Of a stretch of DNA of 64,000 nt, positions 18,116 to 26,198 are shown in pieces. The stretch covers positions 186,001-250,000 of the forward strand of contig CAWVKS010000007.1 in NCBI GenBank assembly GCA_963930055.1. Reading direction: 5' to 3'. The DNA comes from Pullichristensenella sp963930055 (GTDB taxonomy: Bacteria; Bacillota; Clostridia; Christensenellales; Aristaeellaceae). Under the pieces are notes generated by a model. The model was not told where the DNA came from. It saw only the letters and a list, made by a program, of their open reading frames with translations, and ran no database searches. Made by a program: the position numbers and the translations under genes. Position 1 is the first letter of the stretch. Each line of letters starts with the position of its first letter.

Positions 18116-19161
18116 GAAAATCCCTCCCATTCCCGGGCGATCTTTTCGATCACCAGCGCGATGAGGCGGCCCGTTTCCCGCACGGTGTCGAGCTTTAAAA
18201 GCTCCACGGTGGTGTGCATGTATTTGAGCGGTATGGACAGAAGCAGCGACGGAACGCCCCCGGCGGCGGTCTGCGTCTCGCAGGCGTCGGTAGCGGTGAC
18301 GCCTGTGCAGACCTCCATGACGGTGTCCACGCCGTTCTCCTTCGCCGCCTCCACGGCGATTTTTTCCAGCTTCGGCTGGATGTTGGGGCCGTGGGCGACG
18401 GTCACTTTGTTTACGGGATAGGCCTCCCACTTGCCGGTGCCGGGGCCTTCGCCGTGGGTGACGTCGATGACGATGGCGAGGTCGGGCTTTAAGCGGAAAG
18501 CGGCCGACTTCGCGCCCACGGAGCCGATCTCCTCCTGCGTGGTGGAGACAAAATACGTCTCCGCGGGGACGCTGCGCTGGGAGAGCAGTTCCGCGGCCAC
18601 GAGCATCGCCGCCACGCTGGCGCGGTCGTCCATGGTCTTGCCGGCCATGCAGCCGTTGGCGAGGCGCAGGGAGGGCGCGAGCATGACCACCATATCGCCC
18701 ACGTGCACGCGCGCGCGGACTTCCTCGGGCGTGTAGCCCACGTCCACGTAGAGATCCTCCAATTTGAGGGCCTTTTCGCGATCCTTTTCGGTGAGCAACT
18801 GCGGCGGCTTGGCGCCGATGACGCCGTAGAGCGGGCCGGAGGCTGTCTGCACGCTGACCTCCATGCCGGGGAGTATGCGCGGATCGACGCCACCGCTTTT
18901 GAAAATGCGCAGGCAGCCGTCGTCCTCGATCTTGCTGACGACGAGGCCGATCTCGTCCTGATGGGCGCAGACGATGACGCGCGGCCCGTTGCCCTGCGCG
19001 CCGACGCGGGCGTAGAGGTTTTCCAGATCGTCTGTAAACACATCGTCGGCCAGGGGGCGGAACCATTCGGCGATGCGGCCGTTCACGCCCGCCTCATAGC
19101 CCGGCACGCCGGGCAGGGCGGTGACTTCGGCGATGAACTGTGCGATCTTTTCGATATCCAA
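18106..19161 (-). CDS. M42-family metallopeptidase (first of three)
   Basis: A 351-residue M42 peptidase: VCAHQDEIGLVV (first metal His; M of the usual HMD is Q), KTMDDRASVAAM, the Glu pair in TTQEEIGSVGA, VIDVTHGEGPGTGK and KYMHTTVE near the end. The start codon is TTG, supported by AAAGGAGGG 7 bases upstream; no ATG fits. It lies 16 bases after purR, so it shares that transcript. Confidence 0.9.
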   Translation of the reverse strand: MDIEKIAQFIAEVTALPGVPGYEAGVNGRIAEWFRPLADDVFTDDLENLYARVGAQGNGPRVIVCAHQDEIGLVVSKIEDDGCLRIFKSGGVDPRILPGMEVSVQTASGPLYGVIGAKPPQLLTEKDREKALKLEDLYVDVGYTPEEVRARVHVGDMVVMLAPSLRLANGCMAGKTMDDRASVAAMLVAAELLSQRSVPAETYFVSTTQEEIGSVGAKSAAFRLKPDLAIVIDVTHGEGPGTGKWEAYPVNKVTVAHGPNIQPKLEKIAVEAAKENGVDTVMEVCTGVTATDACETQTAAGGVPSLLLSIPLKYMHTTVELLKLDTVRETGRLIALVIEKIAREWEGFSWF

Positions 19162-19177
19162 GTCGTTCCCTCCTTTG

Positions 19178-19996
19178 CTACTGGGCGTAAGGCGCGGCGG
19201 GGCGCACCACGGCGGCGCCGCGCTCCTTGTCGAAATGGTCGAGCACGAGCAGCGAGCGCGCGCCCTCCACGAGCTTCTGTTCCGGCAGACGCGTGGCGAT
19301 CATCACGCCCACGCCCACCACGTCGGCCTGGAATTCGCCCATCATGTCCACCATGCCCTGCAAGGTGCCGCCGCCCTTCATGAAATCGTCGATGATGAGG
19401 GCGCGCTGGCCGGCGCGCACGGCGCGGCGGGCGAGCGCCATGGTCTCGATGCGGTCGCCGCCGGAGACGTAGTTGATCTTCACCGCCGAGCCCTCGTAGG
19501 CGCGGCTGTCGCGGCGGGCGATGACCAGCGGCACGCCCAGGGCGCGCGCCGTCATCAGGGCGATGGGGATGCCCTTGGTCTCCATGGTGAGCACGAGGTC
19601 GGGCTGGCGGTCGTAGTACTGCGTGGCCAAAATTTCGCCGATCGCCTGGGCGGTATCCGGCTCGCTGGTGACGTCTGATGTATAGAGGAAGCCGCCCGGC
19701 AGCATCCTGCCCGGTTCCCCGAGGCGCTCTGCCAGCTGCGTGAGCGTGCGCGCGGCGCGCTCGCGGCTGACGACGGGGCGGAAGCGCGCCCCGCCGGCGG
19801 CGCCGGCCACGGTTTCCAGTTTGCCAAGGTCGAAGCGCTTGAGGGACTCGGCCACCAGGTCGATGTCCTCGCTGACGGTGGACTTGGCGGCGTCGAACAG
19901 CGCGCAGAATTCCCCCAGCGTATGGATGCGGTTGGGCGCGTCGGTGAGCAGGCGCGCAATGGCGCTGAGGCGTTCGTTCCGCTTGATCTTATCCAC
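19178..19996 (-). CDS. purR: Purine operon repressor PurR (Gram-positive type)
   Basis: A 272-residue PurR of the Bacillus type. An N-terminal winged helix (about 1-75; RIHTLGEFCALFDAAKSTVSED) is followed by a PRPP-binding phosphoribosyltransferase-like domain. The PRPP loop is ALIIDDFMKGGGT (about 206-218), with VVARRDSRAYEG-like flexible loop residues (VIARRDSRAYEGS). PRPP binding releases DNA, so the protein senses purine status. The start is GTG with GGAGGG upstream. A PurBox-like site lies in its own promoter region, suggesting autoregulation. It is divergent from murC. Confidence 0.95.
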   Translation of the reverse strand: MDKIKRNERLSAIARLLTDAPNRIHTLGEFCALFDAAKSTVSEDIDLVAESLKRFDLGKLETVAGAAGGARFRPVVSRERAARTLTQLAERLGEPGRMLPGGFLYTSDVTSEPDTAQAIGEILATQYYDRQPDLVLTMETKGIPIALMTARALGVPLVIARRDSRAYEGSAVKINYVSGGDRIETMALARRAVRAGQRALIIDDFMKGGGTLQGMVDMMGEFQADVVGVGVMIATRLPEQKLVEGARSLLVLDHFDKERGAAVVRPAAPYAQ

Positions 19997-20037
19997 GCGG
20001 AGCCCTCCATTCCCGAAGATTTTGTGTATCGCACACC

Positions 20038-20043
20038 ATTATA
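20038..20043 (-). promoter_or_regulatory. purR: -10 box of purR
   Basis: TATAAT on the minus strand lies 42 bases upstream of the purR GTG. The -35 is weak. Confidence 0.45.
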
Positions 20044-20070
20044 ATTCGGATTCCCGCGTTTTTCCATCCT

Positions 20071-20085
20071 TTTTGTTCGGCTTTT
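20071..20085 (-). promoter_or_regulatory. PurBox-like operator between purR and murC
   Basis: The minus strand reads AAAAGCCGAACAAAA, with the CCGAAC core of the Bacillus PurBox (AWWWCCGAACWWT). A weaker site with CCGAAT in the same orientation overlaps the purR -10 near 20045-20050. The paired inverted arrangement of classical PurBoxes is not seen. Confidence 0.4.
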
Positions 20086-20107
20086 GGGCAAATCCAAAAT
20101 TTTAACT

Positions 20108-20135
20108 TTGCTCCGGGCGGGTTTTGGACTATAAT
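20108..20135 (+). promoter_or_regulatory. murC: Promoter of murC
   Basis: TTGCTC (20108-20113), a 16-base spacer and TATAAT (20130-20135) lie 37 bases before the murC ATG. Confidence 0.6.
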
Positions 20136-20172
20136 GTAGTGAACAAACCCCCTGGGGCCGGAGGTGGACGGT

Positions 20173-21552
20173 ATGACGCAGATCCGCGACGTAAAGCGCG
20201 TGCATATGATCGGCGTGGGCGGCAGCTCCATGTCGGGGCTGGCCGGCCTTTTGAAGGACGAGGGATACGAGGTGTCCGGCTCTGACCGCACCCGCTCACA
20301 CAAAACCGACGCCCTGGAAGCGCGCGGCGTGAAGGTGCTCATCGGCCACAGGCCGGAAAACGTGCACGGCGCGCAGCTGGTCGTCTACTCCGCCGCCATC
20401 GCGCCGGACAACCCCGAGCGCGCCGAGGCCGCGCGGCTGGGCATAGCGCAGATGGAGCGCTGCGACCTCATCGGGCAGCTGATGAAGGGCAGCGAGTGCG
20501 CCATCGCCGTCAGCGGCACGCACGGCAAGACCACCACCACCTCGATGCTGGCGCAGGTGTTTTTGACCGCCGGACGCGACCCGAGCGTACACATCGGCGG
20601 CGAGCTGGATTTCCTGGGCGGCTCCACGCGGCGCGGCAAGGACGAGTTCATCCTCGAAGCCTGCGAATATAACCGCAGTTTTTTGCACTTCTACCCCACC
20701 GTGGCGGTCATCCTCAACATCGACGAGGACCATCTGGATTGCTACAAGGACATAGACGACATTGAGCGCACGTTTTTGCAGTTCGCGCGCCTGGCCAAAT
20801 TCGCAGTCGGCTGGGGCGACGATGTGCGCGTAAGGCGCGTCATCGACGAAAGCGGCCTGCCCCACATCACCTACGGGCTGGGCGAGGGAAACACGCTGCG
20901 GCCGGAAGGGCTTTGCTACGACGAACACGGCCGCGCCCGCTTCACCGCCCTCTGGGAGGGGAAGCCCGTGGGCGAATTTGCCCTCGGCGTGCCCGGGGAG
21001 GCCAACATGCTCGACGCGCTGGCCGCCATCGCCGTGGCGCATCTGCGTAAGCTGCCGATGGAGGCTGTGGCCGAGGCGCTTCACAACTTCCGCGGCGCGC
21101 ACCGGCGCAATGAACTGACCAGCGTCACCGACGGCGTGAAGGTGTATACCGACTACGGCCACAACCCCGCCGAGATCAAATCGGCGCTGGGCATCGCCGC
21201 CATGGAGCCGCACAAGACCCTCTGGGCCGTGTGGCAGCCGCACACCTATTCGCGCACCAAGGCGCTGTTTGACCAGTTTTTGACGACGTTTGACAAGGCC
21301 GACAAAGTGCTGGTGACGGACATCTGCGCCGCGCGGGAGAAGGACCCGGGCGACATCCGCTCGGAGATGCTCATCGGCCCTTTGCGCGAGCGCGGCGTGG
21401 ACGCGGTGCTCACCCCCACGTTCGACGACGCCGAAGCCTATCTGCGCGCCCACTGGCAGGCGGGCGACGTGGTCATCACCCACGGCTGCGGGGACATCGA
21501 CCTGCTCAACGAGCAGATCGCCCTGCATGGAGATACAGTGCCGGAGCATTAG
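20173..21552 (+). CDS. murC: UDP-N-acetylmuramate--L-alanine ligase
   Basis: A 459-residue Mur ligase adding the first amino acid of the peptidoglycan stem. The N-terminal Rossmann domain is VHMIGVGGSSMSGLA (about 11-25). The ATP loop is AVSGTHGKTTTTSM (about 113-126). Central domain residues include EACEYNRSFLHFYP and NIDEDHLDCY. The C-terminal domain has HRRNELT, DYGHNPAEIKS and WQPHTYSRT. The ATG at 20173 has GGAGG 8 bases upstream; an in-frame GTG 9 bases earlier is unlikely. It has its own promoter, divergent from purR. Confidence 0.97.
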   Translation: MTQIRDVKRVHMIGVGGSSMSGLAGLLKDEGYEVSGSDRTRSHKTDALEARGVKVLIGHRPENVHGAQLVVYSAAIAPDNPERAEAARLGIAQMERCDLIGQLMKGSECAIAVSGTHGKTTTTSMLAQVFLTAGRDPSVHIGGELDFLGGSTRRGKDEFILEACEYNRSFLHFYPTVAVILNIDEDHLDCYKDIDDIERTFLQFARLAKFAVGWGDDVRVRRVIDESGLPHITYGLGEGNTLRPEGLCYDEHGRARFTALWEGKPVGEFALGVPGEANMLDALAAIAVAHLRKLPMEAVAEALHNFRGAHRRNELTSVTDGVKVYTDYGHNPAEIKSALGIAAMEPHKTLWAVWQPHTYSRTKALFDQFLTTFDKADKVLVTDICAAREKDPGDIRSEMLIGPLRERGVDAVLTPTFDDAEAYLRAHWQAGDVVITHGCGDIDLLNEQIALHGDTVPEH

Positions 21553-21679
21553 TCTCTCCGGCGGGGCGGAAAGATTCCGCCCGCGGTGTTGCGTCTTGCG
21601 CGGTTTTCCGCGGGACGATAAAACGCCATTCGCCGTCCGGCTTTTCGGGCGGCAGATCAGACAAAGGAGGAATTTCCCC

Positions 21680-22234
21680 ATGAACGAGAACATCAAAGCC
21701 GTCGCCATACGAATATGCGACCTGCGCGAGATTATGGGCTACACCCAGCAGGAGGTCGCCGAGCGCTCGGGCGTCCCGCTCGAGGATTATGTCGCTTACG
21801 AGGCGGGCGAAAGGGATTTCTCCTTCAGCCACCTGTTCAACATCGCATCGACGCTGGGTGTAGATATTTCTGACCTCCTCACCGGCGAAAGCCCGAAACT
21901 CAAGGGCTACATCCTCACCCGCGCGGGCAAGGGGCTGGCGTTCGACCGCCGCAAGGCCTACCATTACGAACACCTGGCCTACAACTTCCGCGACAAGAAG
22001 GCGGAGCCGTTCATCGTCACCGTGGAATACGACCCCACGGGCGCGCCCAAGACCGCGCACGACCATGAGGGGCAGGAGTTTGACTACGTGCTCACCGGCC
22101 ACATGAAGATCGTGCTGGCGGGCAACGAGGTCTATCTCGGCCCGGGCGACTCCATCTACTACGATTCGTCCATCCCCCACGCCATGTATGCCGTTGAGAC
22201 GGACTGCCGTTTCATCGCCGTGGTCATCAAATAA
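21680..22234 (+). CDS. XRE-family regulator with C-terminal cupin domain
   Basis: A 184-residue protein. An HTH_3 domain occupies about residues 8-66 (LREIMGYTQQEVAERSGVPL). A cupin domain follows (about 105-180; HDHEGQEFDYVLTGHMKIVL, GPGDSIYYDSSIPHAMY) that likely binds a small ligand or metal. AAAGGAGG precedes the ATG by 9 bases. It sits 19 bases upstream of the acyl-CoA synthetase, an arrangement suggesting that it regulates this gene pair in response to the enzyme's substrate or product. The ligand is unknown. Confidence 0.9.
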   Translation: MNENIKAVAIRICDLREIMGYTQQEVAERSGVPLEDYVAYEAGERDFSFSHLFNIASTLGVDISDLLTGESPKLKGYILTRAGKGLAFDRRKAYHYEHLAYNFRDKKAEPFIVTVEYDPTGAPKTAHDHEGQEFDYVLTGHMKIVLAGNEVYLGPGDSIYYDSSIPHAMYAVETDCRFIAVVIK

Positions 22235-22253
22235 CCGGAGGTCAACAGACGCC

Positions 22254-23921
22254 ATGACGCTCTACCAACGCTTTTTGAGGAAGCCGGAATTCGGCTCCTA
22301 TGAGGATTTTCTGCACAATTTCCGCATCAACGTTCCCGAGAACTTCAACTTTGCCTACGACGTGCTCGACGTCATCGCCGAGGAAGAGCCGGACAAGCGC
22401 GCCCTGCAGTGGGCGCACATGGACGGCCGCGAGCGCGCCTTCACCTTTGCCGAGATCTCCCGCCTTTCCAAGCAGGCGGCCAACCTCTTTGTCCGTCTGG
22501 GCATCCAAAAGGGCGACAAGGTGATGCTCGTTCTGCGCCGGCACTACACCTTCTGGATCGCCATTATGGCCCTGTGCCGCATCGGCGCGGTGGCTGTGCC
22601 CGCGACGCATCTTTTGACCAAAAAGGACATCGTCTACCGCGCCAACTGCGCGGGCATCAAGATGGTGGTCACCTCTGCGGAAGGCTGCTTCGCCGCCAGC
22701 TGCGAGGAGGCCCTGAGCGAGTGCCCGACGGTGGAAAAGCTGCTCATCGTCGATGGCGAGCGCGAGGGCTGGCTGGACTTTGAGGCGCTGCTTGCTGAGG
22801 AATCCGACGAGTTCCCCCGCCCGGCGGAGCCGCTCAAGCACGACGACATCATGCTTTTGTACTTCACCTCCGGCACGTCCGGCATGCCCAAGATGGTCGG
22901 CCACAATTTCGACTACCCCCTGGGGCATATCCAGACGGCGGTATTCTGGCATCAGTGCGTCGACGGCGGTCTGCATCTCACCGTCTCGGAGACTGGTTGG
23001 ATGAAGTCCGTGTGGGGCAAGCTCTACGGACAGTGGCTGGCCGGCTCGGCCATCATGGTCTACGATTTTGAAAAGTTCGTGCCCAAGGACATGCTGGCGG
23101 TGCTGGAAAAGTACAAGGTGACCACCTTCTGCGCGCCGCCGACCATCTACCGCTTCATGATCCTCGAGGACGTGTCCAAATACGACCTTTCCTCCATCCA
23201 GCACTGCACCACGGCGGGCGAGCCGCTCAACCCCGAGGTGTTTGAAAAGTGGAAGGAGCTCACCGGGCACGAGCTGCGCGAGATCTTCGGGCAGACGGAA
23301 CTGTGCGTCACCGTGGGCACCTTCCCGTGGATGAAGGTCTGCCCCGGCTCCATGGGCAAGCCCTCGCCGCAGTTCGACGTGGACGTCGTCGATGAGGACG
23401 GCAAGAGCTGCCCCGCCGGCCAGGTGGGCGAGATCGTGGTGCGCACGCAGTACGAGACGCCCGTGGGCATGTTCCTGGGCTACTACCGCGACGAGGAAGG
23501 CACCAGGGCTGTCTGGCACGACGGCATGTATCACACGCGCGACCTCGCCTGGCGCGATGAGTGGGGCTATTACTGGTACGTGGGCCGCGCCGACGACGTC
23601 ATCAAGTCCTCCGGCTACCGCATCGGGCCGTTTGAGGTGGAGAGCGCGCTGATGGAGCACGACGCCGTGGTGGAGACTGCCATCACCGGCGTGCCCGACC
23701 CGGTGCGCGGCCAGATCGTCAAGGCCACCATCGTGCTGAAAAAGGGCTACGAGCCGAGCGAGGAACTGAAAAAGGAACTTCAGAACCACGTCAAGAAACT
23801 GACCGCGCCGTACAAGTACCCGCGCGTCATCGAATTTGTGGACGAGCTTCCCAAGACCATCTCCGGCAAGATCCGCCGCGTGGAGCTGCGCGAGCGCGAC
23901 AGCCAGAAGGCCAACCACTGA
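22254..23921 (+). CDS. AMP-forming acyl-CoA synthetase
   Basis: A 555-residue member of the ANL (AMP-binding) family. It has the P-loop LLYFTSGTSGMPKMV (about 200-214) and the GEPLNPEVFEKW and IFGQTELC (A5) segments. It also has YHTRDLAWRDEWGYYWYVGR with the hinge Asp, and the catalytic Lys in LPKTISGKIRR near the C-terminus. The layout is closest to acetyl-CoA synthetase and medium-chain acyl-CoA synthetase types. A carboxylate plus ATP and CoA gives an acyl-CoA. GGAGG is 12 bases from the ATG, slightly long. It is co-transcribed with the XRE-cupin regulator; the precise acid is not determinable. Confidence 0.9.
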   Translation: MTLYQRFLRKPEFGSYEDFLHNFRINVPENFNFAYDVLDVIAEEEPDKRALQWAHMDGRERAFTFAEISRLSKQAANLFVRLGIQKGDKVMLVLRRHYTFWIAIMALCRIGAVAVPATHLLTKKDIVYRANCAGIKMVVTSAEGCFAASCEEALSECPTVEKLLIVDGEREGWLDFEALLAEESDEFPRPAEPLKHDDIMLLYFTSGTSGMPKMVGHNFDYPLGHIQTAVFWHQCVDGGLHLTVSETGWMKSVWGKLYGQWLAGSAIMVYDFEKFVPKDMLAVLEKYKVTTFCAPPTIYRFMILEDVSKYDLSSIQHCTTAGEPLNPEVFEKWKELTGHELREIFGQTELCVTVGTFPWMKVCPGSMGKPSPQFDVDVVDEDGKSCPAGQVGEIVVRTQYETPVGMFLGYYRDEEGTRAVWHDGMYHTRDLAWRDEWGYYWYVGRADDVIKSSGYRIGPFEVESALMEHDAVVETAITGVPDPVRGQIVKATIVLKKGYEPSEELKKELQNHVKKLTAPYKYPRVIEFVDELPKTISGKIRRVELRERDSQKANH

Positions 23922-23928
23922 CGCATAT

Positions 23929-23965
23929 CGCGCGCCCCGTCCGTGTCCTGCGGGCGGGGCGCGCC
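23929..23965 (+). promoter_or_regulatory. GC-rich hairpin between acyl-CoA synthetase and aminotransferase
   Basis: A strong CGCGCCCCG / CGGGGCGCG stem lies between the genes but is followed by only CCTTAAAA, so it may modulate read-through or mRNA stability rather than terminate. Confidence 0.35.
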
Positions 23966-23984
23966 TTAAAAGGAGCAAAAGAGC

Positions 23985-25154
23985 ATGGACTGGCAGTTTT
24001 CCCGGCGCGCGCTGCGCTTTCAGCCCAACATCTTCAACGTCCTCAAAGACCTGAAAGGGGAGCGGCTTGCGCGCGGCGGGTGGGTGTGCGACCTCTCCGT
24101 GGGCACGCCGGACTTCCCCGTGGCCGAGCACATACGCGCGGCGGCCGCGCAGGCGGCGCTCGACCCGGAAAGCTACAAGTACTCTCTGGGGGATCTTCCC
24201 GAGCTTACGCGGGCGGTACAGCGCTGGTACGCGCGGCGCTACGGCGTCACGCTGGCGGAAAATGAAGTGATGAGCGTCTACGGCTCGCAGGAGGGCATCG
24301 CCCACATCGCCATGACGCTGTGCGACCCCGGAGACGTGGTGCTCGTGCCCGACCCCTGCTACCCCATCTTTGCCATCGGCCCCTCGCTGTGCGGCGCGGA
24401 GGTGGCGTATTACCCGCTGGACGGGCAAAGCGGCTATCTGCCCGACCTTGCCGCCATCGGAGAGGAAATTGCGCGCCGGGCGAAGATGATGATCGTCTCC
24501 TTCCCCGCCAACCCCGTGGGCGCGGTGGCCCCGCGCGCCTTTTACGACGATCTGGTGGCCTTCGCGCGCAAATACAACATCTGCATCGTCCACGACAACG
24601 CCTATTCGGAGATCGTCTTTGACGGCAACGAGGGCATGTCGTTTTTGAGCGTGCCCGGGGCGATGGAGGTGGGCGTGGAGTTCAATTCCCTCTCCAAGAC
24701 CTACAATCTCACCGGCGCGCGGCTGTCGTTCTTGCTGGGCAACAAGGCCATCCTCGAGCGCTTCCGCGCCTTGCGCACGCAGATCGACTACGGCCTGTTC
24801 TACGTGGCGCAGCGCGCCGCCATCGCCGCCCTGGACGGGCCGCAGGAGGGCGTCGTCCGCCAGCGCGAGGAATACCAGCGCCGCCGCGACGCCCTCTGCC
24901 ACAGCTTCACCGCCGCCGGCTGGGACGTGCCCGACGCCAAGGGGACGATGTTCGTCTGGGCCAGGACCCCGCGCGGCTGGGAGGACGACGAGGCTTTCGT
25001 CACCGAGCTTTTTACGCGCACGGGCATACTCGTAACGCCCGGCAGCGCCTTTGCCTCGCGCGGGAAGGGGCACGTGCGCTTCGCGCTGGTGCAGCCCGCG
25101 GACATGCTTTCCGGCTGCGCCGCGCGGCTGCGAAACAGCGGCTTCCTCGGCTGA
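23985..25154 (+). CDS. PLP-dependent class I/II aminotransferase
   Basis: A 389-residue fold-type I enzyme with LSVGTPDFP at the N-terminus and SYKYSLGDLPELTRA (substrate-entry region). VPDPCYPIF, FPANPVGAVA and HDNAYSEIVFDG (PLP phenol contact) follow. The PLP Lys is in SLSKTYNLTGAR (about 238-249), and the carboxylate-binding Arg is probably in GHVRFALV near the end. The sequence resembles the LL-diaminopimelate aminotransferase/AspC-like clade, but the amino acid substrate is not fixed by motif. AAAGGAG precedes the ATG. It lies downstream of the acyl-CoA synthetase. Confidence 0.9.
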   Translation: MDWQFSRRALRFQPNIFNVLKDLKGERLARGGWVCDLSVGTPDFPVAEHIRAAAAQAALDPESYKYSLGDLPELTRAVQRWYARRYGVTLAENEVMSVYGSQEGIAHIAMTLCDPGDVVLVPDPCYPIFAIGPSLCGAEVAYYPLDGQSGYLPDLAAIGEEIARRAKMMIVSFPANPVGAVAPRAFYDDLVAFARKYNICIVHDNAYSEIVFDGNEGMSFLSVPGAMEVGVEFNSLSKTYNLTGARLSFLLGNKAILERFRALRTQIDYGLFYVAQRAAIAALDGPQEGVVRQREEYQRRRDALCHSFTAAGWDVPDAKGTMFVWARTPRGWEDDEAFVTELFTRTGILVTPGSAFASRGKGHVRFALVQPADMLSGCAARLRNSGFLG

Positions 25155-25155
25155 T

Positions 25156-25184
25156 TTGACGGGCGGCGCAAAAGATGGTACAAT
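25156..25184 (+). promoter_or_regulatory. Promoter of the secreted 200-residue protein
   Basis: TTGACG (25156-25161), 17-base spacer, TACAAT (25179-25184). Confidence 0.8.
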
Positions 25185-25218
25185 ATTTGCAGCAACGACC
25201 CTGGGGAGGAACGCATCC

Positions 25219-25821
25219 TTGAAACGCTTTTGTATGGCGCTGCTGGCGCTTGTAATGCTGCTGGGCAGCGCGCGGGCGGAGGAGGATATCTTCGCCGCCA
25301 CCATCGCCACGCCCACGCCCACGGCGGGCGTCGGCTCCATCGGCCTGGCGATCTCCGAATACACCTACGCGGTCATCAGCAACGACACGCTGGGCGTGCG
25401 CTTTTCCTACCCCTCGCACTGGGTGCAGACCCCCGGGCGGCGCACCATCTGCTATGAAGAGCCGGTCGGCGAGGGCGACATACCCGCGCGCATGGCCGTG
25501 TCCGTCAAGCAGCTGGACGACCGGCCGGACGACGATGAGCTGGTCTCCCAGCTCTCGGCGTTCATCACCGTTATTTTCACGCAGTTCGACCGCTATGAGA
25601 TCGGCAACCTCATCACCGACGTGTCGTTCATGGACAAATCCGCTTATTCCACCATCTACCGCGGATACAAGGGCGACCAGGTGATCGAGGGCATGGCCAT
25701 ACTCACCGGCGTGGGCTCGAAAGTCTACCTCTACCACTTCTCCTGCTCCGCCGAGGATTACGAGGCGATGACCCCCGTGCGCGAATACATGCGCTCCCAT
25801 GTAGAGGCCAACAACGCCTGA
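25219..25821 (+). CDS. Secreted protein of unknown function
   Basis: A 200-residue protein starting at TTG (GGAGG 9 bases upstream; the first ATG, at 25234, lies inside the signal peptide). The signal peptide is KRFCMALLALVMLLGSARA, with likely cleavage before EEDIFAA. A Thr/Pro-rich linker is followed by a domain beginning TLGVRFSYPSHWVQTP. That start resembles the opening of PsbP-like or DUF1795-type secreted domains, but I cannot assign it firmly. It is monocistronic with its own promoter and is followed by the hairpin pair of repeat element copy 2. Confidence 0.75.
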   Translation: MKRFCMALLALVMLLGSARAEEDIFAATIATPTPTAGVGSIGLAISEYTYAVISNDTLGVRFSYPSHWVQTPGRRTICYEEPVGEGDIPARMAVSVKQLDDRPDDDELVSQLSAFITVIFTQFDRYEIGNLITDVSFMDKSAYSTIYRGYKGDQVIEGMAILTGVGSKVYLYHFSCSAEDYEAMTPVREYMRSHVEANNA

Positions 25822-25852
25822 GGGTGTGGCAAGCCCTGACCCTGTAAGCGTA

Positions 25853-25884
25853 GACCGCCCCGGCCTTGGAAAGCCGGGGCGGTC
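25853..25884. repeat. Left copy of duplicated hairpin flanking repeat element copy 2
   Basis: A 32-base hairpin (GACCGCCCCGGCC / GGCCGGGGCGGTC-type arms, TTGGAA loop) identical over all 32 bases to 26163-26194. Confidence 0.85.
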
Positions 25885-26162
25885 AGGATGTTGACAAAGT
25901 GGGCAGACTGGCAGAGCGTTGAGAAAGCCTGCAAGACAAGGAAGCTGTACTTGCAGCCAAGGGAGCTTACTTAGACGTAAGTGACCGCAGGATGCAAGTG
26001 CAGCTGACGAGGAAATTTTGCCGGCGGCAAAATTTGTCGCCAAGGGCGACTGGATTTGACGATCCCAAAGGGCTCGACAAATCCACCGCAGGAAGCAAAA
26101 ATCGCTTCTGATTTTTTGTATATCAGAGCGATTTTTGCGGTTGTAGGCTTTGTCAGCGCTCT
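25885..26162 (+). mobile_element. Structured hairpin-targeting repeat element, copy 2 (intact, 278 bp)
   Basis: It begins AGGATGTTGACAAAG and ends CTTTGTCAGCGCTCT, in the same orientation as copy 1. A sub-repeat near the left end (AGAGCGTTGAGAAAGCCTGC, from about 25913) is an imperfect inverted match of the right end (AGAGCGCTGACAAAGCCTAC). It contains the long stem around 25941-26006, a 79-base insert absent from copy 1 (26009-26087), and the AAAATCGC...GCGATTTT stem near 26098-26134. No open frame with a ribosome site. Exact 32-base hairpin copies flank it. Confidence 0.75.
26009..26087. repeat. Three-hairpin module inside repeat element copy 2
   Basis: Three consecutive perfect stems: AAATTTTGCC / GGCAAAATTT (26013-26035), GTCGCC / GGCGAC (26036-26050) and GGATTTG / CAAATCC (26052-26084). 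Copy 1 lacks the whole block, with a clean junction at the shared GCAGGAAGC. Confidence 0.7.
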
Positions 26163-26198
26163 GACCGCCCCGGCCTTGGAAAGCCGGGGCGGTCTTTT
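26163..26198 (+). terminator. Right hairpin copy plus T tract: terminator after the secreted-protein gene
   Basis: The second exact copy of the 32-base hairpin (26163-26194) is followed by TTTTGCC. It forms a working intrinsic terminator for the plus-strand gene. The left copy lost its T tract to the element. Confidence 0.75.

Noticed and set aside
22242..25364. Open frame of more than 1,000 codons on the minus strand opposite the acyl-CoA synthetase and aminotransferase genes
   Set aside because: It is the antisense shadow of high-GC coding sequence: no ribosome site, no motifs, His/Arg/Ala/Val-rich composition, and both sense genes have full family motifs.
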